Assembly: GCA_025929125.1 (NCBI GenBank)
Contig: JAICMT010000005.1
Span: 1 to 15,218, forward strand
Reading direction: 5' to 3'
Source of the DNA: Acidobacteriaceae bacterium
GTDB taxonomy: Bacteria > Acidobacteriota > Terriglobia > Terriglobales > Acidobacteriaceae
DNA: 15,218 nucleotides
In this document: positions 1 to 8,171 of the stretch, in pieces
Numbering within the stretch: the first letter of the stretch is position 1
Layout of the letters: each line of letters starts with the position of its first letter
Translations under genes and position numbers: made by a program
Notes under the pieces: model-generated
The model's input: the letters and a program-made list of their open reading frames with translations, nothing else
What the model was told of the DNA's origin: nothing
Database searches by the model: none

Positions 1-511
1 CGAGTAGGAGCGGCATCCAGGCTGCCGCGAGCAACTCTGCGTAGGCGGTCCGCTCGTAGGCAGTAAACAGCATGTAGGGATTCAGGATGTAAACGACCGA
101 AGCGAGCAGTGCCGCGCCTGGTCTGGAATAAGCGCGAGCGGCGCGGTACATCGTGAGGCCGGAGGTAGTCAGGCAGATCCAGGTATAGAGGATGGGCGCT
201 GCGGCCCAAGCGCCTTCCGCACTGAGGCGTGGAATGTGGGTAAGCAGCAGCCCAATCAGCGCACCCAGCGCCCACGATAAGGGTGGGTAAAAGACGAAGC
301 GAGGCTCGCCGGCATTGAACGCAGCGCTGAAAGCCCATCGCGGATAGAGGGTTCCATGAGCAAACTGCCGGACCGCCTCCATCCAGTTCAGGAGATGGAA
401 GTGAAAATCGTGCCCATACGAGGGACCATGAACTGCGAGTGGAGCGACAGCGATTGCCGCTGCCACAGGAATCCCCAGCAGCCAAAGGCGATCGGCGGCG
501 GAAGCATTCAT
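1..511 (-). CDS. Polytopic membrane protein, GT-C / PTPS-related (YfhO-like) family, partial
   Basis: The gene reads leftward off the window, so only the first 170 residues are visible; the C-terminus is missing because of the window edge. The start is the ATG at 511-509, whose last two bases are shared with the TGA stop of the upstream acylase gene (ATGA overlap), which implies translational coupling. The N-terminus is hydrophobic (WLLGIPVAAAIAVAPLAV, about residues 10-27). A short loop with GHDFHFH (about 33-39) and YPRW then FYPPLSW follows, and then several membrane segments ending in ILNPYML and AYAELLAAAWMPLLL. The 'GHD-x-FH ... YPRW ... FYPP' pattern is what I associate with large GT-C-like membrane proteins annotated as PTPS-related or YfhO-like, in which an early periplasmic-loop Asp is important. 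The family assignment is from memory; substrate and product are unknown. It could alternatively be annotated as a GT39-like glycosyltransferase. Confidence 0.75.
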   Translation of the reverse strand, partial: MNASAADRLWLLGIPVAAAIAVAPLAVHGPSYGHDFHFHLLNWMEAVRQFAHGTLYPRWAFSAAFNAGEPRFVFYPPLSWALGALIGLLLTHIPRLSAEGAWAAAPILYTWICLTTSGLTMYRAARAYSRPGAALLASVVYILNPYMLFTAYERTAYAELLAAAWMPLLL

Positions 512-3273
512 CGCGGCATGAGAGTCAGGGTGTGGGTTGCCGTTCCCTGCGGAATGCCGCTGTTGAAGGGTAACAGGTACGTGCGGCCGTGCAGCCAATC
601 CTGAAACTGGTCGAGGAACCACGGGCTCACCGGATTTCCGGACTGACCTGTGACGATATCCAGCGTGGTGCGGTCGGGGTTTCCGAGATCGGTGGTAAAG
701 CGCTGCGATGGCCCGAAGGCACGGCCCATCTGTTTTACGGTAGTCAGATCTCCGCTGTGCCCCACGGGGCCGGTGCCGGCACGTACGCCGAGCAGAAGCG
801 GGATCAGCCGATTGACGGAGAGGAACGGATGTTCGATATCGAGCGGATAGGCCTTACCCCATGTCCATTTGGTTAAGTCTTTGGGGGCTTTGGCGTCGGC
901 GAGGCCGCGCCGCGTGACCGCAGCCAGGAAATCGTTCCAGTTCGCGTAGCCAGGCGGCAGCCAGCGGGCGGGAGTATGCGTGATGAGTTCCTCCTCCACG
1001 CTGTCCTTCTCGCCCCAGTCATAGAACTGCCACAGGTTGCCGGTGCGAGCGACATCCGGCGAGAGGCCCTTAACCTTGGAGAGGTCCGTGCCCGAAGCAA
1101 GCTGCTGTGCGAACTGCGGCACCAGTTTGGGGATCAGCAGCATGGGCCAGAAGGCCTGGCGCGCCGAATTGACGATGGCCGGAGCCGCGGAGTCGGTATC
1201 GACACTGCCGTTCCATTTACGCAGGATATCGGCGGCATCGCGCAAGGATTTGTCCTGCTTGAACGAATCGTTGGAATGGTCGATCGAGTACACCAGCCGT
1301 TGCGCGATCACCTGATCCAGTTCCGAGAACACGTCGTCCTGAAGCGCGAGCATGTCATTCGGAGAGAGCGGATGCTCCGAATCAAAAGCGGCCGAGGCGC
1401 CTGGAGCCTGCACCTTCGCCACGATGGACTGGAGTACCCGATAGATGCGCTCGGTCCTATAGGGCGCCATCCAGTTCAACGTGATGGGATAGCGGTATCC
1501 ATCCGGGGTAACCCGGGCGTTGGCTGCTGCCAAATAGCCGTGCGGCGGGTCGATGGTCTGCGGCAGCTGATCATAAGGGATGTACCCTGCCCACTCGTGC
1601 GTTGCTGCGTCGGCAGCGCCGGTATCGATGGGGACGGGCGAAAGTGGCGCCGGGTTGTTCACATCGCCGCGGGTAGGAATCCGACCAATTGCGTGATAGC
1701 CAATGTGGCCTTGCGCATCGGCATAGACAAGACTCTGCGGCGGGCCACCAAAGGAAGAGAAGGCGTTCACCAGGCTGACGCCGTCGACTGCAGTATTGAC
1801 CGCATAGAACGGCGCGATCAGGTTTGCCGGATCGTAGATGGTCCAGCGCAGGCTGATGGAACGGGTTTCACCGGGGAAGATGCTGGTGACGATGGGGGTA
1901 TCGGCGTCGCCGTGATGCGTCAGCGGAACATCAAGCGTGACCGTCCCGCTGCCGCGCACTTGGATCATCTCCCGCTTATATTGCACCGAGCGCCAGATGC
2001 CGTCAGAACCCTGGTATTCGGCTCCGCCTGCAGTACCGCGCGTCCGCTCGATATAGAGATCCTGCACGTCGGCACCGAGGTTTGCGAATCCCCACGCCAC
2101 TTGATCATTGCGACCCGCAATGACGAACGGTGTTCCAGGCAGCGTCACTCCGGCCGCGTGGAAGGGAGCCATTGGAGCGTTGTTTGCGGCGCGCAGGTCA
2201 GCCTCGTACCACAGGCTCGGCACTGAGAGGGCAAGGTGCATGTCGTTGGAGAGGAGCGGCTTGCCGGAATCCGTATGCGAGCCCGCAACCACCCAGGCGT
2301 TCGATCCGGCAACACAGGATGCGCATGGCATATGAAACAGCGCCAGCGTACGCTGAAGTGCAGCCAGAGTAGTCGTGCTGACAGCACCGGAGCTCTTTCG
2401 ATTCTCGCCCTCCTGCGATTCGTCCAGCGGAATCTCTTTGAACTCCGGCATGGGAGCCGTAGCGTCCGGCAGAGGCTGGGTGGGAGGATGATCTCGCCAC
2501 GACCCGACAGGGTAGAGATCTGCCATCAGTTCCGGCGACAGGTGCTGCGCGATCGCCTCGCGGTTCAGCTTCTGGGTGAAACTGGTGGTCAACTCCTGAT
2601 ACATGGCGAGCCCAACCAGCAGGCAGTCCCGTGGCGACCAAGGCGACGGCTGGTACCCCAGCAGGCGGAACTCGATGGGCAAATGCGAGCGTTGGGATGC
2701 GATGGCCGCGTTCACTCCGCGCGAATACACCTCAAGCCAATGCTTCTGATCTGCGGGCATTGCCAGCCAAGCGCGGTCAGCCGCCGCACGAATTTGCAGC
2801 GTGCGCTGCAGCCGGTCATGATCGAGAAGGCCCCGTCCCTGCAACGCTGCGAGTTCACCGGCGGCGTGCCGCCTGAGAATATCCATCTGCCAGAGACGGT
2901 CCTGGGCGGTCACAAAGCCCTGAGCCATGACCAGGTCGTCCATGGATGCGGCGCTGATGTGGGGTACGCCGTGTGCATCACGGACCACTGTCACTGGCGC
3001 GCTGAGGCCGTAGAGAACAAGCTGGCCGTCCGTGTGCGGCAGGCTCTCCGCCATCGCCTGACGGTAAAAGTGCCGAGTCAGGAAAAATCCAGCGACTAAC
3101 AGCACGACAATTACCAGGAGTATCCAGGCGCCGATCCGCGTGCGCCGTCTGCGAACAGGGATCGGCTCAGCGGAATGGTCTGAATCGGGCGCCGGAGTTA
3201 GCGGCGGCGTGGCTGGTCTGCTGCGAAAGCGGAAGCGATTCCGGCGGGGGGAAGTTGGATCGTCCAGGCTCAT
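508..3273 (-). CDS. Penicillin acylase family protein (membrane-anchored Ntn hydrolase)
   Basis: A 921-residue precursor of an N-terminal-nucleophile amidohydrolase, in the family of penicillin G acylase, cephalosporin acylase and quorum-signal (AHL) acylases. A 45-residue Pro/Arg-rich cytoplasmic tail ends in RRRRTR and is followed by one membrane segment (about 48-67), so the enzyme probably sits anchored on the outer face of the inner membrane instead of being released. The alpha-chain has the typical 'VVRDAHGVPHI' opening (about 96-106) and 'AQGFVTAQDRLWQMD' (about 117-131). The autoproteolysis site is G323/S324 in GSNAWVV; Ser324 would become the beta-chain nucleophile. The typical C-terminal 'GHSGD' and 'GNP' regions are also present. 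Length fits the family (about 750-900) plus the tail. It starts at ATG 3273, 15 nt after the CPBP gene stop, and its stop overlaps the next gene's ATG, so it is the middle of an operon. The amide substrate cannot be read from sequence; antibiotic resistance should not be assumed. Confidence 0.93.
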   Translation of the reverse strand: MSLDDPTSPRRNRFRFRSRPATPPLTPAPDSDHSAEPIPVRRRRTRIGAWILLVIVVLLVAGFFLTRHFYRQAMAESLPHTDGQLVLYGLSAPVTVVRDAHGVPHISAASMDDLVMAQGFVTAQDRLWQMDILRRHAAGELAALQGRGLLDHDRLQRTLQIRAAADRAWLAMPADQKHWLEVYSRGVNAAIASQRSHLPIEFRLLGYQPSPWSPRDCLLVGLAMYQELTTSFTQKLNREAIAQHLSPELMADLYPVGSWRDHPPTQPLPDATAPMPEFKEIPLDESQEGENRKSSGAVSTTTLAALQRTLALFHMPCASCVAGSNAWVVAGSHTDSGKPLLSNDMHLALSVPSLWYEADLRAANNAPMAPFHAAGVTLPGTPFVIAGRNDQVAWGFANLGADVQDLYIERTRGTAGGAEYQGSDGIWRSVQYKREMIQVRGSGTVTLDVPLTHHGDADTPIVTSIFPGETRSISLRWTIYDPANLIAPFYAVNTAVDGVSLVNAFSSFGGPPQSLVYADAQGHIGYHAIGRIPTRGDVNNPAPLSPVPIDTGAADAATHEWAGYIPYDQLPQTIDPPHGYLAAANARVTPDGYRYPITLNWMAPYRTERIYRVLQSIVAKVQAPGASAAFDSEHPLSPNDMLALQDDVFSELDQVIAQRLVYSIDHSNDSFKQDKSLRDAADILRKWNGSVDTDSAAPAIVNSARQAFWPMLLIPKLVPQFAQQLASGTDLSKVKGLSPDVARTGNLWQFYDWGEKDSVEEELITHTPARWLPPGYANWNDFLAAVTRRGLADAKAPKDLTKWTWGKAYPLDIEHPFLSVNRLIPLLLGVRAGTGPVGHSGDLTTVKQMGRAFGPSQRFTTDLGNPDRTTLDIVTGQSGNPVSPWFLDQFQDWLHGRTYLLPFNSGIPQGTATHTLTLMPR

Positions 3274-3288
3274 GGTCTACCCGCAAGT

Positions 3289-4296
3289 CTAATCCAGCGC
3301 CAGTGTTGGGGGAGACTTGTCTGTACTCCCAGAAGCTCTGCCGTAAGGGGCATTGCTTCGGAGGGAAAACAAGACGACACATGCGCTTAGCGCGACCACC
3401 GGGAGTACCAGTACACTGCCCTCGGGCCCGGTCAACCCTCCTGAGATTGCGGTGCGGCCAATGGGATGTGAAGCCATGAGCTGGCCGCGAATCACTGTCC
3501 CGCTGTTTCCGACGCCGTAGAAGAAGGATTCCATCCAATCCCAGGTCGCATGAAAGCCGATGGCCCACCAGAGCGAGCCAGTTCTCCAGATGCTGAAGCA
3601 GAAGACCAATCCAATGAGACCGGCCGCGAAGAGACCAATGGTCGATTCGCCCGAGTTGGACCGGTGCACCAGGCCGAATACGCATGAGGTCAGCAGAGCA
3701 GAGATCCAGAATGCGATGCCTGCGCTGTGCCGGAGACCGAGCTGATTGCACATTCCCTGAATCCCACGATTCAATGCGTGCAGTGGATAACCGCGAAACA
3801 ACAACTCTTCAAAGAGAGCAACGATAAAGAAAGCGAGTAGCCACACCCCCGCATACTCCACGGCTCGAGCTCCGGAGAGCAATCGGGCGTCGAATGCGAG
3901 CGCTCCGGCAGCCCTAAGGGCCAACACGAGAATGGAAAGGAGTGCCGCTCCCCACACCGCTCCTGCGAACAGGTGACGGCTGGAGCGGCTGTCTCCGAGA
4001 CCAAAATCCCGGAATCGGTGTCCCTCAATGCGCGCCATCACCCAGGTGCTGAGCGCAACACACGCCAGCGAGTTCGCCTCTGCGGCGATCATAAAGATCG
4101 GAGACATCGGTTGAGTGGCTTCTGCGGCGTGCGGCAACAGCGACCGGAGCAGCGGATGGAGCAGCATCCCGAACGCCAGCCACATCGCGACGAACAGCAG
4201 CAGCCCCCAGCCAGCTCGTAGACCCTCCGGCCCGGAGAAGATCTCGTGCAGTCCGATGCTGGAGTTTTGCTTCTGCGGTGAGTCCGTGTCTTGCAA
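3289..4296 (-). CDS. CPBP (CAAX/Abi) family intramembrane metalloprotease
   Basis: A 335-residue polytopic protein with the three motifs of the CPBP family (related to eukaryotic Rce1 and bacterial Abi proteins): EELLFRG at 163-169 (the EExxxR motif), FGLVH at 207-211 (FxxxH) and HATWD at 249-253 (HxxxD/N). These supply the glutamate and histidines of the membrane-embedded active site, so the enzyme looks catalytically intact. About eight hydrophobic segments are visible. No in-frame ATG lies near the N-terminus; the start is TTG at 4296, preceded on the minus strand by AGAGGGG six to seven bases away, a usable ribosome-binding site. It is the first gene of a minus-strand operon with the acylase and the partial membrane protein. 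Physiological substrates of bacterial CPBP proteins are mostly unknown; roles in protein or peptide maturation and in bacteriocin immunity are reported for relatives. Confidence 0.88.
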   Translation of the reverse strand: MQDTDSPQKQNSSIGLHEIFSGPEGLRAGWGLLLFVAMWLAFGMLLHPLLRSLLPHAAEATQPMSPIFMIAAEANSLACVALSTWVMARIEGHRFRDFGLGDSRSSRHLFAGAVWGAALLSILVLALRAAGALAFDARLLSGARAVEYAGVWLLAFFIVALFEELLFRGYPLHALNRGIQGMCNQLGLRHSAGIAFWISALLTSCVFGLVHRSNSGESTIGLFAAGLIGLVFCFSIWRTGSLWWAIGFHATWDWMESFFYGVGNSGTVIRGQLMASHPIGRTAISGGLTGPEGSVLVLPVVALSACVVLFSLRSNAPYGRASGSTDKSPPTLALD

Positions 4297-4357
4297 AGTA
4301 CCCCTCTGCGCAAGAGCTTACACGCGAAGGTTCAGTCGAGCATCCGCGTGCAGGAAC

Positions 4358-4386
4358 TTGACAGCAGGCGACTGCACATCGATGCT
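4358..4386 (+). promoter_or_regulatory. Candidate promoter for the DHH phosphoesterase gene
   Basis: TTGACA at 4358-4363 is a perfect sigma-70 -35 hexamer. After a 17-base spacer the next hexamer is GATGCT (4381-4386), which matches the -10 consensus at three of six positions including the second A and last T. Transcription would begin near 4393, about 70 nt before the proposed TTG start of the DHH gene. It lies in the 167-nt divergent region between that gene and the CPBP operon. The weak -10 makes this tentative. Confidence 0.35.
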
Positions 4387-4448
4387 TAGAGATTCGCGGC
4401 AACTGGCACACGGGTTTGAGCAGCGGTGCCTGGCTGCAGCCCGGTATG

Positions 4449-4454
4449 AGGAGG
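4449..4454 (+). promoter_or_regulatory. Shine-Dalgarno AGGAGG deciding a TTG start
   Basis: A full-consensus AGGAGG lies 9 bases before TTG 4464. It falls inside the longer reading frame that would start at ATG 4446 or TTG 4416, neither of which has a ribosome-binding site, so it argues for initiation at 4464. Confidence 0.65.
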
Positions 4455-4463
4455 CTTACTCGT

Positions 4464-5447
4464 TTGAAGTGTGGCGTTTTTTATCACGATCATTGCTTTG
4501 ACGGCGCGTGTTCGGCGTCTATCTTCACGCGCTTCCATCGCGAGTGCATCGGCACGGCGCAGGAGTTCTCCTATATTGGCTTGATGCATCGGGCAGGCTC
4601 GCTGTTTGATGAGTCCGCATTCGTGGATGGCGAGAACGCAATCGTCGACTTCAAATACTTCACCTCTCCCCGGGTGACCTGGTGGTTCGACCATCATCAG
4701 AGTGCCTTCCTCACGCCGGAGGACCATAAGGATTTCCTGAACTGGCAGGCGAACGCGCAGGACAAGCGGAAAGGGGGCAAGTTCTACGACCCCAACTACA
4801 TCTCATGCACCGGCCTGATTGCCGATGTTACCCGCGAGAGGTTCGGCTTCGACACGGCGCCTCTGGCGGAGCTGATCTATTGGGCCAACATCGTCGATGG
4901 CGCCAAGTACGAGAGCGCCGAGGCCGCGGTGGAGATGGCCGCCCCAGCGATGAAGCTGACGATGGTGATTGAGAGCTCCGGCGAGGGTTTTGTCCCGCAG
5001 ATGATTCCCTTGCTGACTGAGATGAGTCTGCAGCAGGTGCTTGATCAGCCATTCGTTCAAAAGGAGCTCGGACCTTTGATGGAGCGCCATCGGGCCGGCA
5101 TCGAGCTGCTGCGTCAACGAACGATGCTGGATCGCGGCGTTGTGACTTTCGACATCACGGATCGGCTGACCGAGGGTTACAACAAGTTCATTCCCTACTA
5201 CCTGCATCCAGCGGCAACCTACAACGTAGGCCTGAGCCGCTCCAGCTTTCGAACCAAGGTTTCGGTGGGCACCAATCCCTGGACCAAGGTTCCGGTTGAG
5301 AATCTGGCCAACCTGGCGGCGATCTGCGAGAGATATGGCGGCGGTGGACACGCGCGCGTCGGGGCGGTCAGCTTCCCGCCGGATCAAGAAGACACGGCCC
5401 GCAAAGCTGCCGCAGAGATTGCGGCAGAGTTACGGGCTCGGGCCTGA
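4464..5447 (+). CDS. DHH family phosphoesterase
   Basis: With the TTG start at 4464 the protein has 327 residues and begins LKCGVFYHDHCFDG (initiator Met in vivo). The DHH-family metal motifs are all present: HDHCFDG at 8-14 (motif I), the Asp of IVDF near residue 62 (motif II), DHH at 76-78 (motif III) and the Asp of NIVDG near 145 (motif IV). A C-terminal DHHA1-type substrate-binding loop GGGGHARVGA is at about 292-301. The family includes Mn-dependent nanoRNases/pAp phosphatases (NrnA, NrnB) and cyclic-dinucleotide phosphodiesterases; this protein lacks the membrane and GGDEF-like domains of GdpP, so a small soluble oligoribonuclease or nucleotide phosphatase is most plausible, but the substrate is not determined. 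Alternative starts are ATG 4446 and TTG 4416. The gene is monocistronic, divergent from CPBP and convergent with rseP (11-nt gap). Confidence 0.88.
   Translation: MKCGVFYHDHCFDGACSASIFTRFHRECIGTAQEFSYIGLMHRAGSLFDESAFVDGENAIVDFKYFTSPRVTWWFDHHQSAFLTPEDHKDFLNWQANAQDKRKGGKFYDPNYISCTGLIADVTRERFGFDTAPLAELIYWANIVDGAKYESAEAAVEMAAPAMKLTMVIESSGEGFVPQMIPLLTEMSLQQVLDQPFVQKELGPLMERHRAGIELLRQRTMLDRGVVTFDITDRLTEGYNKFIPYYLHPAATYNVGLSRSSFRTKVSVGTNPWTKVPVENLANLAAICERYGGGGHARVGAVSFPPDQEDTARKAAAEIAAELRARA
5407..5427. terminator. Stem-loop at the convergent DHH/rseP gene ends
   Basis: CTGCCGCA (5407-5414) and TGCGGCAG (5420-5427) form a perfect 8-bp stem with a 5-base loop, 20 nt before the DHH stop codon and just past the rseP stop on the other strand. 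No T-run follows on either strand. It encodes an Ala/Glu-rich helix (AAEIAAE), which could produce the repeat by chance. Function as a bidirectional transcript-end structure is only a possibility. Confidence 0.25.
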
Positions 5448-5458
5448 GCAGCCTTCGG

Positions 5459-6817
5459 CTACAGCTTCAACTTCGCGACAAACGGCAGCTTACTGATGTC
5501 GTTGAAGATGACCATTGCGGCAAACAACACGATACAGACAAATGCAATCTGGTAGATCCGTTCTTTGACGGGCATGGGTAGATCGCGCTGGAACAGGCTC
5601 TCCACGATGAGCAGGAAGATCATGCCGCCATCCAGAATGGGGAAGGGAAGCAGGTTGAACAGGGCCAGATTGATGGAAATCTGAGCCACGGTTCCGATTA
5701 GCGGTAGCCATCCCGGTGCTTCAGCTGCTTCATGCACCACCTGCCCAATTCCGATTGGCCCCGAGAGGCTCTTGACTGAGATGTGGCGTTCGAACATCTT
5801 GCGCAGAACTTCCACAATCAGAAGCGAGCTCTTCTTATTGAACTGCCACGACTCCTGCAGAGATTGCCGGAACGAGAGCTGTTGAATCCGCACTGGCGGT
5901 TCGGCAGCGCGAAATCCGAGATGATACGCCTGAGTGCCGTCGCCCGAATCACTCAACTCCGGCTTTATCACCAGGGAGAGCTGTTTGCCGTTTCTCAGGA
6001 TGTCGAGCGTCGCGGGCTGGCCTTTCCGGTCGGCTAGATACCGCAGCAGCGCTGGAATGGAACGGATCTGGAGTCCATCGATGGAGAGGATCTGATCCCC
6101 GGGCTTCAACCCCGCGCGATCGGAAGGTCCGCCGGGCACCGGAGTATTGACCTTGAGCGGCTCTTCCTGCATCCGCGGATCGAGTCCCAGCGCCAGCGCG
6201 TCGTCCAGGGTGAAGTCTTCCGATTTGTCTTTGAGGGTAAGGGGAACCGAGGTGTTTATGCGCTTCCCGTTATGGAGGAAGGAGAGCGGAACGGTCTGGT
6301 TCGCGCTTAATTTTGTGCGGTTGAGGATGTCCTCCCAGGTGGGATTCTCAACCTTCTCAAAATGCACGATCGTATCCCCGGAGGCTACTCCGGCCTTAGC
6401 CAGCGGCGAGTCTGGTGGCACATAGTCGGTGACGGCCGGGCCGGACCGGTACTGGTCCACCTCATTGTGGAGCATGAATACGCCCGTCATCAGCCCGAAT
6501 GCCAGGATCAAATTCGCGACCGGGCCGGCCACGGCGATCAACATGCGTTGCCAGCGGGGATGATTGTTCAACTCGCCGGGGTCATTCGAGACCTCTTCGC
6601 CCGGAATTTCCCCCGCCATCTTGACATAGCCACCCAGCGGCAGCAGGTTGATGCGGTAATCGGTGCCGTTGTGGATGAAGCCCACCAGGCGCTTTCCGAA
6701 GCCGACGGCGAAGGCCTCCACCCGGACACCGCACCACTTGGCGACGATGAAGTGGCCGAACTCGTGGACCAGCACCATCAGCCCGAGCACCAGAAGGAGT
6801 TGAACGATTGTCGCCAT
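5459..6817 (-). CDS. rseP: RIP (site-2) zinc metalloprotease RseP
   Basis: A 452-residue protein of the M50/site-2 protease family, the same length as Escherichia coli RseP (about 450). The first membrane segment carries the zinc site HEFGH at 18-22. Two PDZ domains occupy roughly residues 125-215 and 220-290, the second with the 'DRAGLKPGDQILSIDG' signature. The C-terminal membrane segment contains NLLPFPILDGG (388-398), whose Asp396 is the third zinc ligand. In the cell it would cut transmembrane anti-sigma factors or signal-peptide remnants inside the inner membrane; the PDZ domains gate substrate entry. The start is ATG 6817 with a distant AAAGGA upstream, 107 nt after the dxr stop. It is the last gene of the cdsA-dxr-rseP minus-strand cluster, an arrangement common in bacteria. 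Confidence 0.96.
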   Translation of the reverse strand: MATIVQLLLVLGLMVLVHEFGHFIVAKWCGVRVEAFAVGFGKRLVGFIHNGTDYRINLLPLGGYVKMAGEIPGEEVSNDPGELNNHPRWQRMLIAVAGPVANLILAFGLMTGVFMLHNEVDQYRSGPAVTDYVPPDSPLAKAGVASGDTIVHFEKVENPTWEDILNRTKLSANQTVPLSFLHNGKRINTSVPLTLKDKSEDFTLDDALALGLDPRMQEEPLKVNTPVPGGPSDRAGLKPGDQILSIDGLQIRSIPALLRYLADRKGQPATLDILRNGKQLSLVIKPELSDSGDGTQAYHLGFRAAEPPVRIQQLSFRQSLQESWQFNKKSSLLIVEVLRKMFERHISVKSLSGPIGIGQVVHEAAEAPGWLPLIGTVAQISINLALFNLLPFPILDGGMIFLLIVESLFQRDLPMPVKERIYQIAFVCIVLFAAMVIFNDISKLPFVAKLKL

Positions 6818-6924
6818 CGATGAAGAAAGTATCCTTTATGCCGTCGCCTGACTGTTCCGGCCTGTGTCCTTGCCAACCCGCTTGTATTCTTTCGCAATCC
6901 CACCGGCCGGTCGAGCCAAATCCT

Positions 6925-8109
6925 TCAGGCAGAGCTCACTGCGGCAGCTCGTTCCGAGATCACACGCCGGGCACACTCTCGTGCTGCCACGTCCGCGTTG
7001 AGTACGTCCTGGATAGACGCTGCTCTGCAGGCAGGCGTTTCCGCGAGCACCTGTTCGATTGTACGTGCGATGCCGGGAAAGGTTATGCGACCTTCGAGGA
7101 ATGCAGCCACAGCGATCTCGTCTGCTGCATTTAATGCGATGCAGGCGGCCTGCCCGGACCCGGCTGCCTCGTACGCCAGCCGGAGACAAGGGAAGCGCTC
7201 CAGATCCGGTTGGCTGAAGTCCAACTGGCTCAGTGCAGAAAGATCGAAGGTAAGGTGCGGTGCTTCGGGCCGCTCGGGATAGGCCAGCGCATACAGGATC
7301 GGAAGGCGCATGTCCGTTACCGAGATCTGCGCCAGAATGCTGCCATCCACAAACTCGACCAACGAGTGCACTGTGGACTGAGGATGGATCGTAACCCGTA
7401 CCTTGGCTGGGGGGAGGTCGAACAGCCGGCAAGCCTCAATGACCTCGAAACCCTTGTTTATCATGGTCGCGGAATCAATCGTAATTCGTTGGCCCATAAC
7501 CCAGGTGGGATGCTTGAGCGCCTGGGCGGGTGTGATGTTCTCAAACTCGCGCAACGGTGTATTCCGGAATGGGCCACCGGAAGCCGTGAGCCATATCTGC
7601 TTCACCTCGCTGGGCTTACCGCCGCGCATGCACTGGTGCACCGCGTTGTGTTCGGAGTCGATGGGCAGCAACGCCACGCCGCGCTCGCGCGCCGCTTCCA
7701 AAATCAGCTCCCCTGCCGCGACCAGGCACTCCTTATTGGCGAGGCCTATGGTCTTTCCGGCGCACACTGCCGCATAGGTCGCCTCCAGACCAGCGACCCC
7801 AACGATTGCGGAGACAACGAAGTTTACTTCGGGAAGAGTTGCGACCTCTACCGCCCCCGCGGACCCGTACACGACGCCGATCCCAGTGATGCCCGCAGAC
7901 CGCAGCCGTCCGATCAGCGTGCCGGCAAGCTCCTCAGTGGCCATGGAGACCAGCTTCGGTCGCCACCTGGAACACTGCTCGAAGGCAGCGTCGACGTTCC
8001 TCCCGGCGGCCAAAGAAGCCACCTGGTATCGGTCGGGGAAGGATTCGCAGATCGAAAGAGTGCTCTGTCCGATAGATCCGGTCGAGCCGAGAATGGCAAG
8101 CGTTTTCAC
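6925..8109 (-). CDS. dxr: 1-deoxy-D-xylulose 5-phosphate reductoisomerase
   Basis: Dxr (IspC) converts 1-deoxy-D-xylulose 5-phosphate to 2-C-methyl-D-erythritol 4-phosphate with NADPH, the committed step of the MEP isoprenoid pathway, in the cytosol. The NADPH-binding loop GSTGSIG is at residues 8-14. ANKECLVAAGE, the metal-binding DSEHNA, the substrate loop TASGGPFR, and HPTWVMG followed by DSATMINKG are all intact, so the enzyme should be active and of the fosmidomycin-sensitive class. The open frame extends upstream to 8220, but the extra 37 residues overlap cdsA and carry no family similarity; the start is GTG 8109 (VKTLAILGSTG), giving 394 residues, against 398 in E. coli. The ribosome-binding site is weak. 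The gene lies between cdsA and rseP, linking isoprenoid and envelope synthesis. Confidence 0.97.
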   Translation of the reverse strand: MKTLAILGSTGSIGQSTLSICESFPDRYQVASLAAGRNVDAAFEQCSRWRPKLVSMATEELAGTLIGRLRSAGITGIGVVYGSAGAVEVATLPEVNFVVSAIVGVAGLEATYAAVCAGKTIGLANKECLVAAGELILEAARERGVALLPIDSEHNAVHQCMRGGKPSEVKQIWLTASGGPFRNTPLREFENITPAQALKHPTWVMGQRITIDSATMINKGFEVIEACRLFDLPPAKVRVTIHPQSTVHSLVEFVDGSILAQISVTDMRLPILYALAYPERPEAPHLTFDLSALSQLDFSQPDLERFPCLRLAYEAAGSGQAACIALNAADEIAVAAFLEGRITFPGIARTIEQVLAETPACRAASIQDVLNADVAARECARRVISERAAAVSSA

Positions 8110-8171
8110 TAGCTTGTATTTTCTCAGAATTGCCTGTGGCTGACACTCGTCCCGCCGGGGAGACGCCCTTA

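Noticed and set aside
976..2226. A 416-codon open frame on the plus strand
   Set aside because: It lies wholly antisense to the clearly real acylase gene, has Arg/His/Gly-rich composition typical of shadow frames in GC-rich DNA, and shows no recognisable domain.
7210..8112. A 300-codon open frame on the plus strand
   Set aside because: It is antisense to dxr, whose catalytic motifs are all intact, and the translation has no family similarity.
6880..8121. Shared 9-mer AATACAAGC (minus strand) upstream of dxr and in the dxr-rseP gap
   Set aside because: Hundreds of 9-mer coincidences are expected in 15 kb; no wider similarity or pairing supports function.
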